A DNA stretch of 64,000 nucleotides from Lactobacillus sp. LL6 (GCF_007570935.1 NZ_VLLR01000001.1:248001-312000), one strand, 5' to 3'. Shown: positions 1 through 8,895, counted from the first letter of the stretch. A program made the numbers and translations. The notes: a model not told the origin generated them from the letters alone.

Positions 1-45
1 TATGCAATCAGTGCAACACAATTTGTAAAAGCTGGTAACTTCTAA
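1..45 (+). CDS. C-terminal tail of a SLAP-domain exported protein (partial)
   Basis: Only the last 14 codons are in the window. Read in frame 1 they end Y-A-I-S-A-T-Q-F-V-K-A-G-N-F and then TAA at 43-45. That ending (hydrophobic-VKAGNF) is the usual close of a SLAP surface-protein domain, and it resembles the KAGNV-type domain ends in the exported proteins at 38.6-43.3 kb. The rest of the gene lies to the left of the window. The family call rests on this short motif alone. Confidence 0.6.
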   Translation, partial: YAISATQFVKAGNF

Positions 46-51
46 ATTAAG

Positions 52-90
52 AAAATACGCTTTTTCTCTTTAGGAATAAGCGTATTTTTT
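52..90 (+). terminator. Rho-independent terminator of the SLAP gene
   Basis: The arms AAAATACGCT and AGCGTATTTT pair around a 17-base loop and end in a T-run. Confidence 0.8.
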
Positions 91-125
91 GTACAATAAT
101 TAGAACAAAAAGGGGGTTTGTAAAT

Positions 126-1961
126 TTGGAACAATTATCATTATTCATAGTCGTATTATTAGCCTTAGTGATTCCAATTTTTATGGCACGATTTAAAGTT
201 AACAATGTGCCGACAGCAGTTGCTGAAATTATTGTTGGAATTATTATGGGATCAAGTGGTTTTAATTTGATTTCTACAACTCATGATTTAACTTTTTTAT
301 CGAATCTTGGAGTAATCCTTTTGATGTTTTTATCAGGGATGGAAATTGATTTTGAATTGTTAAGTAGAAAAAATAATCCTAAAGGAAAGTCTCATGCTGG
401 TAAAATGGTAGATCCATTAAAAACCGCAGCGATTGCATTTTTTGGTGTAGCACTAAGTGCAATAGTTTTAGCTTTTATTTTGAAGTTGATTGGTCTATTT
501 AGTGAAGTAATGCTGGCAAGTATTATCTTTATGACTGTAGCTTTAGGAGTAGTAATTGCTACTTTAAAGGAAAAGGAGATTTTGGGTCGTCCAATTGGAC
601 AGACAATTCTTTTGACTGCAGTTATGGGAGAAGTTATTCCGCTTTTATTATTGACCATTTATGCTTCAGTGCATGGGGGAAATGCAGGGCAATTGTGGCT
701 GATTATCTTACTTTTTGTAGCAGCTATCTTCTTGTTGCGTCGTTTTAAACAGCCTTATCTGTGGTTTGTAAAAGTAACTAAGTCAACAACTCAATTAGAT
801 ATTCGATTAGCCTTTTTCTTGATTTTTGCATTAGTTACAGTTGCAGAACGTGTAGGAGCTGAAAACATTCTGGGTGCGTTTTTGGCCGGGATGGTAATGA
901 AACTTTTAGAGCCTAGTGAGTCAACTAAGGATAAACTGACTTCGATTGGATATGGTTTCTTTATTCCGATTTTTTTCATTATGACTGGAGTAAGGTTAAA
1001 TCTTAAATCGCTTTTCACTAATCCTAATGCTTTGATGCTATTACCAATTTTGATTTTATTCTTATTTATTGCTAAAGCTCCAGTTGTAGCAGTATTTATG
1101 AGGAAATTTGACAAGCGTAATGCTTTTGCTGGTGGTTTTTTGACAGCTACAACAATTACGATTGTTCTTCCAACTTTGCAAGTTGCACAAAAACTTCATG
1201 CAATAACTTCTACTCAATCAGATGCTTTTATTTTAGCTGCGGTTGTGGTTTGCATTGTTAGTCCAATTGTATTTAATTCATTGTTTAAGCTTTCACCAGA
1301 AGATAGAATTAAGCAGCGTGTAGTAATTATGGGGGCAAATACTTTAACCGTACCGGTAGCTCATGACTTACACGATAATTGGTATTCAGTAACTATGTTT
1401 ACAGATGATCAAGAAAAGTATAATACTTATAAGAGTCGGGCTGAAAATCTAACTTTAATTAAAGATTTAAGCCAAAAAACTCTCGAAGATGTTGGTGCGT
1501 TTGATGGAGATATATTTGTTGCTGCAAATCATAGTGATGAGGTTAATTTAAAATTAGCTAAATTAGCTAAAGCTAGCCAAATTCCTAAGCGAATTATTGT
1601 TCGTTTAAGACAACCGGATGCAGAAACGGTGGAAGAATTAGTTAAAGATAATATTGAAATCTTTAACTTCATCAATATTAGATCTGCTCTAATGAGAGCA
1701 CTTATTGAATCACCTGGTGTTTACCAAATTATTACTGATACTAAGAACATTTTGTATTCAGCAACTGTCAAAAATCCACGTTATATTGGAAAAGAGTTAA
1801 AAGATTTAGATTTCATTGATTCGATTACTGTTAGTCGAATTAGACGCAATGGTCAGTGGTTATCGCCACATGGTTCAACAGTGATTGAAAAAGATGATGA
1901 AATTATTTACTCAGGACAATTTAATAGTGTTGACCGAGTAAGAAGGTTATTAACTAGATAA
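126..1961 (+). CDS. CPA2-family cation:proton antiporter with C-terminal TrkA-type domains
   Basis: This 611-residue protein probably exchanges Na+ or K+ for protons at the membrane. Residues 1 to about 390 are a long run of hydrophobic segments typical of the Na_H_Exchanger (CPA2/KefB-like) fold. Residues about 398-510 look like a Rossmann-type TrkA-N regulatory domain (starts RVVIMGANTLTVPVAHDL). The last 80 residues resemble a TrkA-C domain. The start is TTG at 126, preceded by an AAGGGGG ribosome site at a suitable distance; no ATG sits there. It is flanked by terminators on both sides, so it is probably monocistronic. The family is clear, but the ion is not visible in the sequence. Confidence 0.88.
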   Translation: MEQLSLFIVVLLALVIPIFMARFKVNNVPTAVAEIIVGIIMGSSGFNLISTTHDLTFLSNLGVILLMFLSGMEIDFELLSRKNNPKGKSHAGKMVDPLKTAAIAFFGVALSAIVLAFILKLIGLFSEVMLASIIFMTVALGVVIATLKEKEILGRPIGQTILLTAVMGEVIPLLLLTIYASVHGGNAGQLWLIILLFVAAIFLLRRFKQPYLWFVKVTKSTTQLDIRLAFFLIFALVTVAERVGAENILGAFLAGMVMKLLEPSESTKDKLTSIGYGFFIPIFFIMTGVRLNLKSLFTNPNALMLLPILILFLFIAKAPVVAVFMRKFDKRNAFAGGFLTATTITIVLPTLQVAQKLHAITSTQSDAFILAAVVVCIVSPIVFNSLFKLSPEDRIKQRVVIMGANTLTVPVAHDLHDNWYSVTMFTDDQEKYNTYKSRAENLTLIKDLSQKTLEDVGAFDGDIFVAANHSDEVNLKLAKLAKASQIPKRIIVRLRQPDAETVEELVKDNIEIFNFINIRSALMRALIESPGVYQIITDTKNILYSATVKNPRYIGKELKDLDFIDSITVSRIRRNGQWLSPHGSTVIEKDDEIIYSGQFNSVDRVRRLLTR

Positions 1962-1962
1962 T

Positions 1963-1998
1963 AAAAAATCTCGCTACTTTATAATAGCGAGATTTTTT
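1963..1998. terminator. Bidirectional terminator between antiporter and oxidoreductase
   Basis: AAAATCTCGCTA pairs with TAGCGAGATTTT, with A- and T-runs on both sides. It serves the converging genes on each strand. Confidence 0.88.
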
Positions 1999-2003
1999 GT
2001 GTT

Positions 2004-2966
2004 TTAATATGAACGTTTGGCTGCAGATAAAACGTCTAGCACTTGCAAACTATGTTCAAACCATTCATCTGCTTGTTTAGTATTATGACTATCGATAGTT
2101 TTAACGAAATCATTAAATTCGCTAGCCATCCTATGATTGTAAGTATTAAAGTTAAATTTTTCAGTTTTTTGACCGCGAAGCTCTAAATTGTAGCTGTTTA
2201 ATTCACCAGGGGAGCCATTAAAAAAGATAGTTCCCTTTTCTCCTTCAATAAATAAGCGAGGTGAAGCATAAGAGTCCTTAGCAGCAATTAAGCTAGCTTG
2301 CATACCTTGATAAGCTAAATTGAGAATTCCTGAGGTATCAATACCACGCTGCATATTTGGATAATATTGAACTATTTTTGGATTTTTAAATAATCCTACG
2401 GCTAAATGAATGTTGTAGATATTTAAATCTTTTAAAGCTCCGCCATCTTTTTTAGGATCAAAAACAGGTGCAATTTTTCCTTCTAAAAAGTCGTCATAGC
2501 GACTAGAGTATTGAGTGTAGTTCAAAGATAAAATATGAACTGGTGCAATTTTTTTAAGGTCTTTTTTAATATGTTTAAAGTTTTCTAAGTGAATATTTGT
2601 TATTGCTTCAACAATTATTAAATCTTTGGCATCAGCAATTTCTTTCAATTCTCGAGCTTCAGTAGTTGTTGAAACAAAAGGTTTTTCACAAATAACATTC
2701 TTTCCCGCCTCTAAAGCTTGTTTAGCAATAATATAGTGCAAAGAATTAGGAACTGCTACATAAACTGTATCAACATCTGTATCATTCAAAAGTTCACGAT
2801 TAGATGTATAAGTTTTTGAGATATGATATTTTTCGGCAAGTTCTTTGCCAATTGCTTGACTGCGTTTAGTTGTAGAAATAGCTGTTAAATATAATCCATC
2901 AATTTTGTCTGCAGTTGTTAAAAAATCGTGAACGATTTTTCCGCTGCCAATAATTCCTAATTTCAT
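2004..2966 (-). CDS. Gfo/Idh/MocA-family NAD(P)-dependent oxidoreductase
   Basis: This is a 320-residue cytosolic dehydrogenase-like protein. The N-terminus MKLGIIGSGKI is a dinucleotide-binding Rossmann motif. The CEKPF motif near residue 95 carries the lysine conserved in this family, followed by the C-terminal substrate-binding half. I place the start at 2966 because AAGGAG lies at 2972-2977 just upstream. A longer reading frame upstream would begin inside the neighbouring lipoprotein gene and has no support. Its ribosome site overlaps the end of the lipoprotein gene at 2977-3771, so the two are probably co-transcribed. The substrate cannot be told from sequence; sugars or inositols are usual in this family. 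Confidence 0.88.
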   Translation of the reverse strand: MKLGIIGSGKIVHDFLTTADKIDGLYLTAISTTKRSQAIGKELAEKYHISKTYTSNRELLNDTDVDTVYVAVPNSLHYIIAKQALEAGKNVICEKPFVSTTTEARELKEIADAKDLIIVEAITNIHLENFKHIKKDLKKIAPVHILSLNYTQYSSRYDDFLEGKIAPVFDPKKDGGALKDLNIYNIHLAVGLFKNPKIVQYYPNMQRGIDTSGILNLAYQGMQASLIAAKDSYASPRLFIEGEKGTIFFNGSPGELNSYNLELRGQKTEKFNFNTYNHRMASEFNDFVKTIDSHNTKQADEWFEHSLQVLDVLSAAKRSY

Positions 2967-2976
2967 AAAAATCTCC

Positions 2977-3771
2977 TTACTTAGATTTTGTACTTGACTT
3001 AGGTAGTGGCTTAGCATTGAGAGCACTATCTGGAAGTTTTAAGAAGTCATGGTTACCAAAGTTACCATAACTTTGACCTAAACGAACTTTCATTAGTTTT
3101 CCAAGTTTCATATTAATAAATAAATTATATGATGTAAGTTTTTTGTTTTTGACTACTGCTTTAACTGTCATATCTTGATATTTGCCGTATTTTTGAATTC
3201 TGCGGAACACTTTTTCTTGTTCAGCACTTTGAGCAGTTGTTGAAAAAATAGGATCTGCAGCATCTTTCATAATAGATTTGTCTTTAATAGTTGCAGTTAA
3301 AGTATAAGTATTTTTCTTTCGAGTCATTTTAAAAGCTTTTAATAATTTATCATCAGGATTCATCATTGTTTGATTATTTATTACAGCATCTAAAAGCTCT
3401 GCATAAGAGTGACCGCTAAGCTTTTCAAAATTAGTCTTGTACCATGTGCTTCGGCCATTTAAGTACACATTATTAGCATTGACCCATTCTTCAGTATTTT
3501 GGGTTTTACCTTTGCTACTGGTTTCATTGTTAATATGAAAAATAGTTGGCTCTCCACCAAAACTGGCATTTGCCGATACCAATTGACTTGATGTATCGGT
3601 AGATAAGCGAATAGATTGAATGATTTGTCCACTTTTGAAAGTTTGTTGTGTCTTTTTGATGACCTGATTTTTAGTTAAAATAGGCTCTGCTGCCTTTTTT
3701 TGTTGTGAACAGCCACCTAATACTAAAGCTGCTCCTAAGCTAATTGCAATAAAAATTTTCTTGAATTTCAT
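2977..3771 (-). CDS. Predicted lipoprotein, paralogue of the next gene
   Basis: This 264-residue protein has a lipoprotein signal peptide: basic MKFKK, a hydrophobic core, then lipobox LGGC with the modified Cys at about residue 21. The mature part is rich in Lys, Thr and Asn and has no catalytic motif that I recognise. Its pattern (an early T-x-Q-x-F segment, a repeated W-Y-K-T-N-F-like block, then an FKM/FKV-TRKK-TYTLT block) matches the gene at 3864-4622. The pair therefore look like diverged duplicates. They may belong to the DUF6612/LppX-like lipoproteins, but I cannot confirm that. Function is unknown; it should be anchored on the outer face of the membrane. Confidence 0.8.
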   Translation of the reverse strand: MKFKKIFIAISLGAALVLGGCSQQKKAAEPILTKNQVIKKTQQTFKSGQIIQSIRLSTDTSSQLVSANASFGGEPTIFHINNETSSKGKTQNTEEWVNANNVYLNGRSTWYKTNFEKLSGHSYAELLDAVINNQTMMNPDDKLLKAFKMTRKKNTYTLTATIKDKSIMKDAADPIFSTTAQSAEQEKVFRRIQKYGKYQDMTVKAVVKNKKLTSYNLFINMKLGKLMKVRLGQSYGNFGNHDFLKLPDSALNAKPLPKSSTKSK

Positions 3772-3820
3772 TTGATTCTACTTTCTCTTTTCCTTATTAT
3801 TTACACTTATATTGTAACTT

Positions 3821-3857
3821 AAAAAGTCGCTTTCTTTATTAAAGATAGTGACTTTTT
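3821..3857 (-). terminator. Terminator between the two lipoprotein genes
   Basis: AAAAAGTC and GACTTTTT arms end in a T-run on the minus strand. It closes the transcript of the 3864-4622 gene, so the second lipoprotein likely has its own promoter. Confidence 0.65.
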
Positions 3858-3863
3858 CAAAAA

Positions 3864-4622
3864 TTATTTAGTTTTTTCTAAGTTTACTGCATTTTTAGTT
3901 ATTGAAGATGGAACTTTCAATTTACCTAATTTATTAATTTTATCCACATTCATTGATAGTGTTTTGATTTTGTTTTGAATTTTGTATTTGGCTGAAACTG
4001 CTAAGTTAGTTAATTTATAATTTTTATCTGTATTGATAGTTATTGTACTGTTGATTGGTTTTGCGCTAGAAAAGTCTACTCCAATTGTAGAAGTTAGACT
4101 AGAATTTTGTTTAATTATATTCCAAATTTCTTTATTTGACCCTTTATAAGTTAGAGAATAACCGCTAGTCGTTTTTTTGACTTTAAATAGTTTGGCAGTT
4201 GAATCGTCAAAATTAAGCAAAGCATTTTTAGCGATACTATCAGCTAATTGACTATATGAAGACGCATCAGTAAGTTTAGTTTTAAACCATTTATTAGTAG
4301 CCGTACCATGCATTTGGATATAGTTAGTTTTATTATTGATCCACATTTTATACCGATTAGATGGGGTAGAAAAATCCACATACATTATTAATGGCTTTTT
4401 AGTATATTTAACTAGAGCTTTTTGTTCTGTTTGCTTGTTGGAATTAGTTTGAGCCCAAGTTGCTTGCAAAGAATTTAAGTTAGTGTTTTGAGCAGTGGAT
4501 AATATAGTTTGAGCTTTAGGTAGAGCGCTTGTTTTTGATTTAGAAGTGGAACAAGCTGAAAGTATTAATATTAAAATTAAACCTAAAAATAATTCAGTAA
4601 ATAATTTGAATTTTCTTTTCAT
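3864..4622 (-). CDS. Predicted lipoprotein, paralogue of the preceding gene
   Basis: This 252-residue protein starts with basic MKRKFK, a hydrophobic core and lipobox LSAC (Cys about residue 24), then a Ser/Thr/Lys linker. A W-F-K-T-K-L block near residue 135 and a K-V-K-K-T-T-S-G-Y-S-L-T-Y block near residue 170 line up with the 2977-3771 protein. It should be a secreted, lipid-anchored protein of unknown function. A hairpin downstream separates it from its paralogue. No promoter is obvious in the 75 bases upstream. Confidence 0.8.
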   Translation of the reverse strand: MKRKFKLFTELFLGLILILILSACSTSKSKTSALPKAQTILSTAQNTNLNSLQATWAQTNSNKQTEQKALVKYTKKPLIMYVDFSTPSNRYKMWINNKTNYIQMHGTATNKWFKTKLTDASSYSQLADSIAKNALLNFDDSTAKLFKVKKTTSGYSLTYKGSNKEIWNIIKQNSSLTSTIGVDFSSAKPINSTITINTDKNYKLTNLAVSAKYKIQNKIKTLSMNVDKINKLGKLKVPSSITKNAVNLEKTK

Positions 4623-4697
4623 AAATATTGCCTCGATTTTTAAAAACTAAAGCTAGTATAAGCTTTTCATCTTAAAAATGAAAAATATAGAGCAAAA

Positions 4698-5123
4698 TTA
4701 ATGCTTTTTAATAATATTTAAAATATTGCGCAGCTTACTGCCGCTGACTTGTAAATTCTCTACCGGCTGAGTTACTTCAATGCAGCCGATATATTTGCCT
4801 TGCTTATTATGGAGACTATAAAAAGAAATATTAACAGGGATGCCATTCTTATGGATCATAATTGAAAGATTTTTTCTTTTATTATCATGCATTTGCTTTA
4901 AAACAGCCTTTACATGATTTTGACTGTGGCCTGGATGAACTTCATAAACAGTTTTGCCAATATCTTTTTCGGTACGTTTAAATAAACGATCCTTATTCAT
5001 TGATGACCATACAACTACATCATTTTCGTCTAAGACGTCCATTTCCTGGGGAATAGTTTCAAAAATTGCATTTAATACGTCAATTGATAGGCTTCCACCA
5101 TCAAGTTTTATTTGTTTTTCCAT
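4698..5123 (-). CDS. PAS-domain protein related to the DUF438 C-terminus
   Basis: This 141-residue cytosolic protein has a PAS-like core at about residues 15-125 (IFETIPQEMDVLDENDVVVW, then a K-T-V-Y-E-V-H-P-G-H motif). The same PAS unit forms the C-terminal half of DUF438 proteins, but the N-terminal half of those proteins is missing here. DUF438 PAS domains are thought to bind a small ligand or haem; the HPGH motif could contribute, which is inference. It is a single gene with its own short upstream region, divergent from gpmA. Confidence 0.75.
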   Translation of the reverse strand: MEKQIKLDGGSLSIDVLNAIFETIPQEMDVLDENDVVVWSSMNKDRLFKRTEKDIGKTVYEVHPGHSQNHVKAVLKQMHDNKRKNLSIMIHKNGIPVNISFYSLHNKQGKYIGCIEVTQPVENLQVSGSKLRNILNIIKKH

Positions 5124-5216
5124 GTTTTATCTTCTTTCTTGAAAATTAAAAGGCTTACATTATTAGTTTACCATTTTTTAAGACTGTTTTTTTCTGCTCA
5201 TTTTCCTAGATTGTGG

Positions 5217-5222
5217 TAGAAT
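5217..5222 (+). promoter_or_regulatory. Extended -10 promoter of gpmA
   Basis: TGG-TAGAAT is an extended -10 element about 38 bases upstream of the gpmA start. No good -35 box is present. Confidence 0.5.
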
Positions 5223-5259
5223 ATTTGTTGAAACATTGAATTTTTAAAGGAGATATTTC

Positions 5260-5952
5260 ATGTCTAAATTAGTATTGATCCGTCACGGACAAAGTGAATG
5301 GAACCTTTCTAACCAATTTACTGGTTGGGTTGATGTTAACCTTTCAGAAAAAGGTGTTGAAGAAGCTAAAAAAGCTGGTCGTTTAATCAAGGAACACGGT
5401 CTTGAATTTGATCAAGCTTACACTTCATTGCTTACTCGTGCAATCAAGACTTTGCACTTTGCACTTGAAGAAAGTGGTCAACTTTGGATTCCTGAAACTA
5501 AGACTTGGAGACTTAACGAACGTCACTACGGTGCTCTTCAAGGCTTGAACAAGAAGGCTACTGCTGAAAAGTACGGTGACGAACAAGTTCACATTTGGCG
5601 TCGTTCATACGATGTTTTGCCACCAGAAATTGATGACGACAACGAATACAGTCAAGCACATGACCGTCGCTACGCAAACTTGGATCCACACATCGTTCCT
5701 AAGGCAGAAAACTTACACGTATGTTTAGATCGTGTAATGCCATTCTGGGAAGATCACATTGCTCCAGACTTGCTTGACGGTAAGAACGTAATTATCGCAG
5801 CTCACGGTAACTCACTTCGTGCTTTAACTAAGTACATTGAAAACATTTCTGATGAAGATATCATGGACTTAGAAATGAAGACTGGTGAACCTGTTGTTTA
5901 CACATTCGACGAAAACTTGGATGTTGTTAACAAGGAAAAGCTTGACGACTAA
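5260..5952 (+). CDS. gpmA: 2,3-bisphosphoglycerate-dependent phosphoglycerate mutase
   Basis: GpmA interconverts 3- and 2-phosphoglycerate in glycolysis. The 230-residue length is normal. The RHG motif with the phosphorylated His9 is in [10 protein letters not shown], and the second catalytic His lies in [10 protein letters not shown] in the C-terminal half. The Arg/Glu-rich [10 protein letters not shown] segment is also conserved. Codons are strongly biased (AAC, GAC, CGT, GGT), as expected for a highly expressed glycolytic gene. AAGGAG lies just before the ATG, and a strong terminator follows, so it is monocistronic. Confidence 0.97.
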   Translation: MSKLVLIRHGQSEWNLSNQFTGWVDVNLSEKGVEEAKKAGRLIKEHGLEFDQAYTSLLTRAIKTLHFALEESGQLWIPETKTWRLNERHYGALQGLNKKATAEKYGDEQVHIWRRSYDVLPPEIDDDNEYSQAHDRRYANLDPHIVPKAENLHVCLDRVMPFWEDHIAPDLLDGKNVIIAAHGNSLRALTKYIENISDEDIMDLEMKTGEPVVYTFDENLDVVNKEKLDD

Positions 5953-5968
5953 TTAATAGTTCATCAAT

Positions 5969-5999
5969 AAAAAACTCGACCTTTTTGGTCGAGTTTTTT
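5969..5999 (+). terminator. gpmA terminator
   Basis: AAAACTCGACC pairs with GGTCGAGTTTT, followed by T-run. Confidence 0.92.
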
Positions 6000-6057
6000 G
6001 TTTTAGGTATATAATGAACATAGAGTAAAGGTTATTTTTATGATAGGGGGAATATAA

Positions 6058-6345
6058 TTGGATCATAGAATTGTAACTTATCCAGCTATTTTTAAGCCAC
6101 TGGAACATGATATTTATGTGATCAGTTTTCCAGATGTTAAAGGTGCAATTACTGAAGGAGAAGGCTTAAGAGAGGCAATGAAGATGGCAGCTGATACTTT
6201 GGCTAGTCGTCTTTACAATAAGGAAAAGTTGCCAGATGCAAGCGATCCAAACGATATTAAAACAGCTGATGATGGCTCATTTGTAGCAAAGGTATCAGCT
6301 GATTTAACAGAAGCATTTCGTGATAGAATCGATTATCAAATTTGA
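6058..6345 (+). CDS. Orphan HicB-like protein
   Basis: This 95-residue protein has the HicB antitoxin-like fold signature: YPAIFKP near the N-terminus, the strand YVISFPDVKGAITEG, and a helix with A-x-x-x-A-A-D-T-L. HicB proteins normally pair with a small HicA RNase toxin through a partial RNase-H fold. No hicA-like ORF lies on either side, and the usual C-terminal DNA-binding helix is not evident. The start is TTG at 6058 behind an AGGGGGAA ribosome site. It may be a solitary regulator rather than part of a toxin-antitoxin pair. Confidence 0.75.
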   Translation: MDHRIVTYPAIFKPLEHDIYVISFPDVKGAITEGEGLREAMKMAADTLASRLYNKEKLPDASDPNDIKTADDGSFVAKVSADLTEAFRDRIDYQI

Positions 6346-6352
6346 CAATTTA

Positions 6353-6381
6353 TGCGCGCTTTAGTAAAAAGCGCGTTTTTT
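6353..6381 (+). terminator. Terminator after the HicB-like gene
   Basis: GCGCGCTTT and AAAGCGCG arms end in a T-run. Confidence 0.85.
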
Positions 6382-6510
6382 ATTGAAATAAATATTTTTA
6401 GTGTAATTATTGTCGCTGTAAGAAGGAGAAGATAAAGTCCTCTATTAGAAAATTGACATTTAACCCCTATAAGTGCTATTTTCAAAAAGGGGAAAAGTTG
6501 GGAGAACATT

Positions 6511-7080
6511 ATGCAAACAATTGAAAATTCTCTCTTGCAAGTCTCTGTGGATGAGAATGGTGCAAGGTTAGTCAACCTTGCCAATCAGCATGATAAGTTT
6601 GATTATCTTAAAAATAGTGATAAGCAAGAGAAGGTGGCAGTTGCTTTTCCAGCAATTGACCAAGAGAAAAACTGGGCGCTAGATTTACCTTGGACAGTCG
6701 TAGATAAGGGTGATAGTCGCGTCAGTCTTACTTTAATCGATACTGAGGAAAGCTATCGCAGTTTTCCATATCACTTCGAAGTGGTTCTAACTTATGCACT
6801 CGAAGGGAATCAGTTAAATGTATCTTTTTATTTGAAAAATAATTCACATAAAGAGATGCCATTTTCTTTGGGCTTGCTAATTCTAGTCTTAAAGGGTTGG
6901 CAACTAGACAAAGGTATTAATCAGTTAACTCTAACTGGAATTAATAATCATGAATTAAAGATTGCATCTACGAATTTTAATTTATCTGATTCTGATAATA
7001 CTATTATCGCTTCAACTGATGAACTCAGTTTGAAAGGGAAAAATTCTCAGAATTTTGAATTAATACTGACACTTAACTAA
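6511..7080 (+). CDS. Short galactose-mutarotase-like protein lacking catalytic motifs
   Basis: This 189-residue protein matches the outer strands of LacX-type aldose 1-epimerases: N-terminal LLQVSVDENGARLVNL, a central F-H-Y/F-E-V-x-L-T-Y-x-L-x-x-x-L-N-V stretch, and N-N-S-H-K-E-M-P-F-S-L-G. LacX proteins are about 290 residues. Here the block normally holding HGFAR is missing, and the GGHPAF-like segment reads LGLLILVL, so both catalytic regions are gone. It is probably a carbohydrate-binding or vestigial member rather than a working epimerase. The ORF is intact, with a ribosome site GGGAG before the ATG. A terminator follows it. Confidence 0.65.
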   Translation: MQTIENSLLQVSVDENGARLVNLANQHDKFDYLKNSDKQEKVAVAFPAIDQEKNWALDLPWTVVDKGDSRVSLTLIDTEESYRSFPYHFEVVLTYALEGNQLNVSFYLKNNSHKEMPFSLGLLILVLKGWQLDKGINQLTLTGINNHELKIASTNFNLSDSDNTIIASTDELSLKGKNSQNFELILTLN

Positions 7081-7108
7081 GGAAATGTAACGATTTTAAT
7101 AAGAAAAC

Positions 7109-7139
7109 AAAAGCAAACCTATGGTGGCTTGCTTTTTTG
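7109..7139 (+). terminator. Terminator after the mutarotase-like gene
   Basis: AAGCAAACC/GGCTTGCTT stem with one mismatch and a T-run. Confidence 0.75.
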
Positions 7140-7180
7140 TTATAATATTTAACTGTTAATAAAATTAATAGGGTATAAAA

Positions 7181-8281
7181 ATGCGGAATAATAAAAAACC
7201 AGACGTAAGTCGCGTCCAACTTCATTCAGAAGATAATAAAAAGAAACATGTTTTGTCTTGGATAGTAAGTATTGTTGCAATCGTTGTAGTAATTGCAGCA
7301 AGTTATTCAGCTTATGTTTATTTTAAAGCTAAAAATGCGGTTGACCAAACCTACGATCCAAGCAATAGAGTTGAAATTAAGAGTGGAGAATTTAATGGAA
7401 AAAAGAATTTTGCTGTTCTTTTAATGGGTACTGATACTGGTGCGCTCAATAGAACTGAGAAAATGGGAAATACTGACACAATGATATTAGCGGTTGTTAA
7501 TCCAAAAAAGAAACGCTATTCGCTAATGTCTATTCCTCGTGATACGATGGCTCAGATGGTAGGGGCTTCAAAATTTGAGGTTCAAAAAATAAATGCAGCC
7601 TATTCTATTGGTGGGGCGAAAATGGCGATGGCAAGTGTTTCTAAATTGATTAATGTGCCAATTAAATATTATGCCGTTGTGAATATGGGCGGCATAATGA
7701 AAATGATACGTTATGTTGGTGGCATTGATGTAAAACCTACCTTAAGCTTTGAATATGGCGGCTATAGGTTTAAAAAGGGTCAAACAACTCATATGGGTGG
7801 CGCTGGTGCATTAGCATATTCTAGAATGCGTTATGATGACCCTGAGGGTGATTACGGTCGACAAAAGCGTCAAAGACAAGTAATTACTACTTTGATTCAG
7901 AAAGCTGTTTCAGTAAGTTCATTATCAAATTTGGATTCAATTCTAGAATCAGTTTCAGGGAATGTGCGTACTAATTTGCCATTTAGCGCTCTGCAACAAA
8001 TTGCGATGAATTATCGTAAATGTGCAAACAGCTCTAAAAGTGATTATCTTCATGGCTATAGTGTTGAAATTGATGGTGCTTCTTATCAAGTTCAGCCAAC
8101 AAAAGAATTACAAAGAGTTTCAGATTATGTTAGAAAAGAGCTTGGACTCCAGCAAGAAGTAGTAAACAATAATGAAACTTATCAAAATCAGCGTAATGTA
8201 GCTGATGGGTTTAGTTTTACCAGTACTAAAACACAAAAGTATAAAATTTATGATGATTATACTGAAGAAGGTGATTATTAA
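7181..8281 (+). CDS. LytR-CpsA-Psr (LCP) family cell-wall glycopolymer ligase
   Basis: LCP proteins move lipid-linked wall polymers such as teichoic acid onto peptidoglycan. This one has 366 residues: a basic cytoplasmic N-terminus, one membrane segment at about residues 27-47, and the extracellular LCP domain at about 75-250. Family motifs include LLMGTDTGALNRTEK, NTDTMILAVVNP, MSIPRDTM and the Arg-rich end DYGRQKRQRQ. The stop overlaps the ATG of the next gene (TAATG), which shows translational coupling to the PlsY-like acyltransferase. With the LtaS-type gene downstream this forms a cell-envelope operon. Confidence 0.92.
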   Translation: MRNNKKPDVSRVQLHSEDNKKKHVLSWIVSIVAIVVVIAASYSAYVYFKAKNAVDQTYDPSNRVEIKSGEFNGKKNFAVLLMGTDTGALNRTEKMGNTDTMILAVVNPKKKRYSLMSIPRDTMAQMVGASKFEVQKINAAYSIGGAKMAMASVSKLINVPIKYYAVVNMGGIMKMIRYVGGIDVKPTLSFEYGGYRFKKGQTTHMGGAGALAYSRMRYDDPEGDYGRQKRQRQVITTLIQKAVSVSSLSNLDSILESVSGNVRTNLPFSALQQIAMNYRKCANSSKSDYLHGYSVEIDGASYQVQPTKELQRVSDYVRKELGLQQEVVNNNETYQNQRNVADGFSFTSTKTQKYKIYDDYTEEGDY

Positions 8282-8895
8282 TGGCACCGATTTGGAGTAT
8301 CTTGATAGGGTATGTATTTGGAAATTTCTTATTTGCAATGATTATCGGACGCTTTGTTTTACATCTTGATCCTACCCAATATGGTTCAGGTAATCCCGGT
8401 ACAGCTAATATGGGAGCTGTTTTTGGCAAAAAATGGGGTATCTTAACTTGTGTAGGTGACTTGTTAAAAACAGCTATTGCGTTATTAATTGTTTATTTCT
8501 TGTTTCCTGGAAAGGTTTACATAGCTTATACTGGTTTAGGACTTATGTTAGGGCATTGTTTTCCAATTTGGAACCACTTTAAAGGTGGTAAAGGTGTAGC
8601 TGTATCAATTTTGGTAGCACTAGCCTATGATTGGAAAGCAGGACTTATTACAGTCCTTATTGCATTAGTCTTAACAGCAATTATGCAAAATTTAACGATT
8701 CCCCCACTCATATTTATGGTACTATTTAGCATGTATGAATTTACGCAGTCTTTAACTGCTGGAATCATCTTTTGTATTATTACTGTTATTATGATTTTTA
8801 AGTTTCGTCATGATATTGTTGATTTTTTCATGGGACGAGGCAAGAGAGTCGATATTTTGTACTCAATTAAGAAAAAATTGGGTATAAAGAAGTAA
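8281..8895 (+). CDS. plsY: PlsY-family acyl-phosphate:glycerol-3-phosphate acyltransferase
   Basis: PlsY makes lysophosphatidic acid from acyl-phosphate and glycerol-3-phosphate at the inner membrane. The protein is 204 residues with about five membrane segments. All three family motifs are visible: GSGNPGTANM near residue 38, GHCFPIWNHFKGGKGVA near 95, and a third loop near the C-terminus. Location between an LCP gene and an LtaS-like gene, instead of near housekeeping lipid genes, suggests it may be a second copy serving lipid supply to envelope polymers. That role is inference. Confidence 0.9.
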   Translation: MAPIWSILIGYVFGNFLFAMIIGRFVLHLDPTQYGSGNPGTANMGAVFGKKWGILTCVGDLLKTAIALLIVYFLFPGKVYIAYTGLGLMLGHCFPIWNHFKGGKGVAVSILVALAYDWKAGLITVLIALVLTAIMQNLTIPPLIFMVLFSMYEFTQSLTAGIIFCIITVIMIFKFRHDIVDFFMGRGKRVDILYSIKKKLGIKK

